Made by a program: the position numbers and the translations under genes. Shown one piece after another: positions 5,521 to 7,356 of a stretch of 7,356 bases of DNA. Source of the stretch: an uncultured Ruminococcus sp. (GTDB lineage: Bacteria; Bacillota; Clostridia; Oscillospirales; Ruminococcaceae); assembly GCA_947175975.1 (NCBI GenBank), contig CAMWOX010000078.1, positions 1 through 7,356 on the forward strand. Reading direction: 5' to 3'. Within the stretch, counting starts at the first letter, position 1. Every line of letters starts with the position of its first letter. The notes beneath the pieces were generated by a model. The model saw only the letters and a list, made by a program, of their open reading frames with translations. It was not told the origin of the DNA and did no database searches.

Positions 5521-5904
5521 ATGAGTGCAAAGCTTCATGTTAAAACAGGCGATACTGTCATTCTGCGCACCGGTGCAGACGAGTACAAGTATAAGAATCC
5601 GGATAAGAAAGAAAACGGCAGACTGACAGCGAAAGTTGTCGAGGTCAGCCCGAAAGAGGGTAAAGTCATTGTTGAGGGCGTCAACATGGTGACGAAACAT
5701 CTCAAGCCCACTGCGATGGGTCAGTCCGGCAATATCGTAAGAGCAGAAGCTCCGGTTTATGCCTGCAAAGTTCAGCTGGTTTGCCCGAAGTGCGGACAGC
5801 CTACCAGAGTTGGTCATACGTTTGAAGAGAAGACTCTGGACAACGGCAAGACCAAGAAGATTAAGCTCCGTGTCTGCAAGAAGTGCGGCAAGTCTTTCGA
5901 GTAA
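5521..5904 (+). CDS. rplX: 50S ribosomal protein L24, zinc-ribbon type
   Basis: L24 is an assembly initiator that binds 23S rRNA near the tunnel exit. The core is recognisable: KLHVKTGDTVILRTG, then VIVEGVNMVTKHLKP (about 49-63), then QPTRVGHTFEEK. The protein is 127 residues, longer than the usual 100-105. The KOW loop, normally about SGKDKGKEGKV, is replaced by a longer Lys/Asn/Glu-rich stretch at about residues 18-38. The C-terminal part has two CxxC pairs, Cys88/Cys91 and Cys119/Cys122, consistent with a zinc ribbon that many other L24 proteins lack. GGGAGG at 5508-5513 lies seven bases before the ATG. It is 13 bases after rplN and 12 before rplE. Zinc binding is inferred from the cysteines. 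Confidence 0.95.
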   Translation: MSAKLHVKTGDTVILRTGADEYKYKNPDKKENGRLTAKVVEVSPKEGKVIVEGVNMVTKHLKPTAMGQSGNIVRAEAPVYACKVQLVCPKCGQPTRVGHTFEEKTLDNGKTKKIKLRVCKKCGKSFE

Positions 5905-5916
5905 AGGAGAAACGAA

Positions 5917-6456
5917 ATGGCAAGATTAAAAGAACAGTATGTCAATACCGTTGCTCCTGCATTGATGCAGAAATTCGGCTATCAGAGCGTGATGCAGATT
6001 CCGAAGCTGGATAAAGTTGTCATCAACGTTGGTGCTGGTGAGGCAAAAGAAAATTCCAAGGTCATTGATGCGATCATGAATGATCTTGCTAAGATTACAG
6101 GACAGAAGCCGGTTGTTTGCCGTGCAAAGAAATCTGTCGCAAATTTCAAACTGCGTGAGGGTATGCCGATCGGTGTGAAAGTCACACTCAGAGGCGAAAG
6201 AATGTATGATTTCGTTGATAAGCTGTTCAACGTTGCATTCCCCCGTGTCCGTGACTTCAGAGGCATCAACGGCAATTCTTTCGATGGTCGTGGCAATTAT
6301 TCCACGGGTATCAAGGAACAGCTGATTTTCCCTGAAATCGAATATGATAAAATTGACAAAGTTCGTGGTATGGACATCAATTTTATCACAACCGCTCAGA
6401 CAGACGAAGAGGCTAAGGAATTGTTAAAGCTCCTCGGCGCACCGTTTGCTGACTAA
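5917..6456 (+). CDS. rplE: 50S ribosomal protein L5
   Basis: L5 binds 5S rRNA with L18 in the central protuberance of the 50S subunit and contacts P-site tRNA and S13. The 179-residue product has family length and blocks: the LKEQYVNTVAPALMQKFGYQS start, PKLDKVVINVGAGEA near residues 29-43, the ITGQKPVVCRAKKSVANFKLREGMPIG signature, PRVRDFRGINGNSFDGRGNYSTGIKEQLIFPEI, and a C-terminal VRGMDINFITTAQTDEEAKELLKLLGAPF. AAAGGAG (5903-5909) overlaps the rplX stop and lies seven bases before the ATG. In E. coli the S8 repressor acts near this start; I see no obvious copy of that target here but cannot exclude one. Confidence 0.98.
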   Translation: MARLKEQYVNTVAPALMQKFGYQSVMQIPKLDKVVINVGAGEAKENSKVIDAIMNDLAKITGQKPVVCRAKKSVANFKLREGMPIGVKVTLRGERMYDFVDKLFNVAFPRVRDFRGINGNSFDGRGNYSTGIKEQLIFPEIEYDKIDKVRGMDINFITTAQTDEEAKELLKLLGAPFAD

Positions 6457-6470
6457 GGGAGGGACACGAA

Positions 6471-6656
6471 ATGGCGAAAAAGGCAATGATCAATAAGCAG
6501 CAGAAGACACCCAAGTTCTCCACAAGAGCGTACACCAGATGCAAAATCTGCGGAAGACCGCATGCGTATCTGAGAAAATACGGCATCTGCCGTATCTGCT
6601 TCAGAGAGCTGGCAAATGACGGTCAGATTCCGGGTGTTAAGAAAGCAAGCTGGTAA
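6471..6656 (+). CDS. rpsN: 30S ribosomal protein S14, zinc type (type Z)
   Basis: S14 lies in the 30S head and helps its late assembly. The 61-residue protein is the short, zinc-binding form (also named rpsZ), with Cys24, Cys27, Cys40 and Cys43 arranged CxxC-x12-CxxC around GRPHAYLRKYGI. It ends in the typical GQIPGVKKASW. Many Gram-positives carry a second, cysteine-free S14 elsewhere that replaces this one when zinc is scarce; this window cannot show that. AAGGGAGGG straddles the rplE stop region at 6455-6463, and the ATG follows seven bases later. It sits between rplE and rpsH, its standard place. Confidence 0.97.
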   Translation: MAKKAMINKQQKTPKFSTRAYTRCKICGRPHAYLRKYGICRICFRELANDGQIPGVKKASW

Positions 6657-6678
6657 ATTTTAAAAGGAGGTCTTTGGC

Positions 6679-7077
6679 ATGCAAATTTCAGATACTATCG
6701 CAGATTTGCTCACGAGAATCCGTAATGCAAGCACTGCGAAGCACGCCACGGTAGATATTCCTGCATCTAACGTGAAGAAAGCCATCACACAGATCCTCGC
6801 TGATGAGGGTTATATCAAGGGCTTTCAGATCGTAGATGACGGCAAACAGGGCATCATCAGAGTGACTCTGAAATACACAGAGGACAGAACTCCGGTGATT
6901 TCCGGTCTGCGCAGGGTTTCCAAGCCTGGTCTGCGTATTTATTCAGGCTGTGAGGATATGCCGAAAGTTCGTAAGGGACTGGGCATTGCAATTGTTTCCA
7001 CATCCAAGGGCATCATGACTGACAAGAAAGCAAGAGCTTTACATGTCGGCGGTGAATTGCTCGCATATATCTGGTAA
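6679..7077 (+). CDS. rpsH: 30S ribosomal protein S8
   Basis: S8 is a primary 16S rRNA-binding protein of the 30S platform. In E. coli it also represses the spc operon; that is not demonstrated here. The 132-residue product matches family length and has the N-terminal ISDTIADLLTRIRNASTAKH block, the middle VKKAITQILADEGYIKGF, the VSKPGLRIYSG segment, and the signature STSKGIMTDKKARALHVGGELLAYIW at the C-terminus. AAAGGAGG (6663-6670) lies eight bases upstream of the ATG. The stop TAA at 7075-7077 overlaps the rplF Shine-Dalgarno. Confidence 0.98.
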   Translation: MQISDTIADLLTRIRNASTAKHATVDIPASNVKKAITQILADEGYIKGFQIVDDGKQGIIRVTLKYTEDRTPVISGLRRVSKPGLRIYSGCEDMPKVRKGLGIAIVSTSKGIMTDKKARALHVGGELLAYIW

Positions 7078-7091
7078 GGAGGAAGAAGAAT

Positions 7092-7356
7092 ATGTCAAGA
7101 ATTGGCAGAATGCCGATTGCTGTTCCTGCCGGAGTGGATGTGAAGATCGCTGATAATCAGGTAACAGTAAAAGGTCCGAAAGGCGAGCTTTGCCAGCAGT
7201 TCTCCAAAGAACTGGGCATCGAGCTTCAGGACGGCGTGATTACTGTCACACGTCCTTCTGATGATAAAAAACACAGAAGTCTGCACGGTCTGACCAGAAC
7301 ACTGATTCATAATATGATTGAAGGTGTTGTAAACGGTTACAGCAAGACACTGGAAA
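7092..7356 (+). CDS. rplF: 50S ribosomal protein L6 (5' part, runs off the window)
   Basis: L6 binds 23S rRNA near the sarcin-ricin loop and L7/L12 stalk base, where elongation factors dock. Only the first 88 codons plus one base are present; the family is about 180 residues, so roughly half is seen. The visible part starts SRIGRMPIAVPAGVDVKI and continues with VTVKGPKGEL, KHRSLHGLTRTLIHNMIEGVVNGYSKTLE, the typical first L6 repeat. AAGGAGGA at 7076-7083, overlapping the rpsH stop, lies eight bases before the ATG. The open reading frame is uninterrupted up to the window edge, so it is cut by the window and not broken. Confidence 0.97.
   Translation, partial: MSRIGRMPIAVPAGVDVKIADNQVTVKGPKGELCQQFSKELGIELQDGVITVTRPSDDKKHRSLHGLTRTLIHNMIEGVVNGYSKTLE

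Noticed and set aside
1..7356. An accessory, defence or mobile system hidden in the window
   Set aside because: The window is filled by ribosomal-protein genes in the conserved order with short gaps. No transposase, integrase, inverted-repeat ends, tRNA or unknown gene was seen on either strand.

Overview
This window is a core ribosomal-protein gene cluster, the conserved S10-spc block, transcribed entirely on the + strand. It carries 16 genes in the classical bacterial order: rplC, rplD, rplW, rplB, rpsS, rplV, rpsC, rplP, rpmC, rpsQ, rplN, rplX, rplE, rpsN (zinc type), rpsH, and the start of rplF. rplF runs off the right edge. The gene before rplC (expected rpsJ) and those after rplF (expected rplR, rpsE and so on) lie outside the window.

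The organism looks like a low- to mid-GC Gram-positive anaerobe of the class Clostridia, perhaps a Ruminococcus-like member of the Oscillospiraceae. This is inferred from the strong AGGAGG-type ribosome binding sites before nearly every gene, the zinc-binding short S14, an L24 with two CxxC pairs, heavy use of AGA for arginine, and an S3 with a long Arg/Asn/Asp/Gly tail. I cannot settle genus or species by eye.

Layout: 1-79 is non-coding leader with a perfect 8-bp hairpin. 80-1682 encodes L3, L4 and L23, with L4 and L23 overlapping by 4 bases. 1683-1755 is a structured spacer with two hairpins. 1756-5029 encodes L2, S19, L22, S3, L16, L29 and S17 with spacers of 2-22 bases. 5030-5138 is a 109-base spacer exactly where the E. 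coli S10 operon ends and its spc operon begins. 5139-7356 encodes L14, L24, L5, S14, S8 and L6. All proteins are structural parts of the 30S or 50S subunit, so the cluster lets them be made in balanced amounts from one or two long transcripts.

I found no mobile element, CRISPR array, tRNA, rRNA or unknown gene, and nothing I would call a new system. The observations most worth a second look are the 5030-5138 spacer (a strong Shine-Dalgarno sequence with no gene behind it, competing complementary tracts, a weak promoter-like signal), the basic low-complexity tail of S3, and the remodelled L24.
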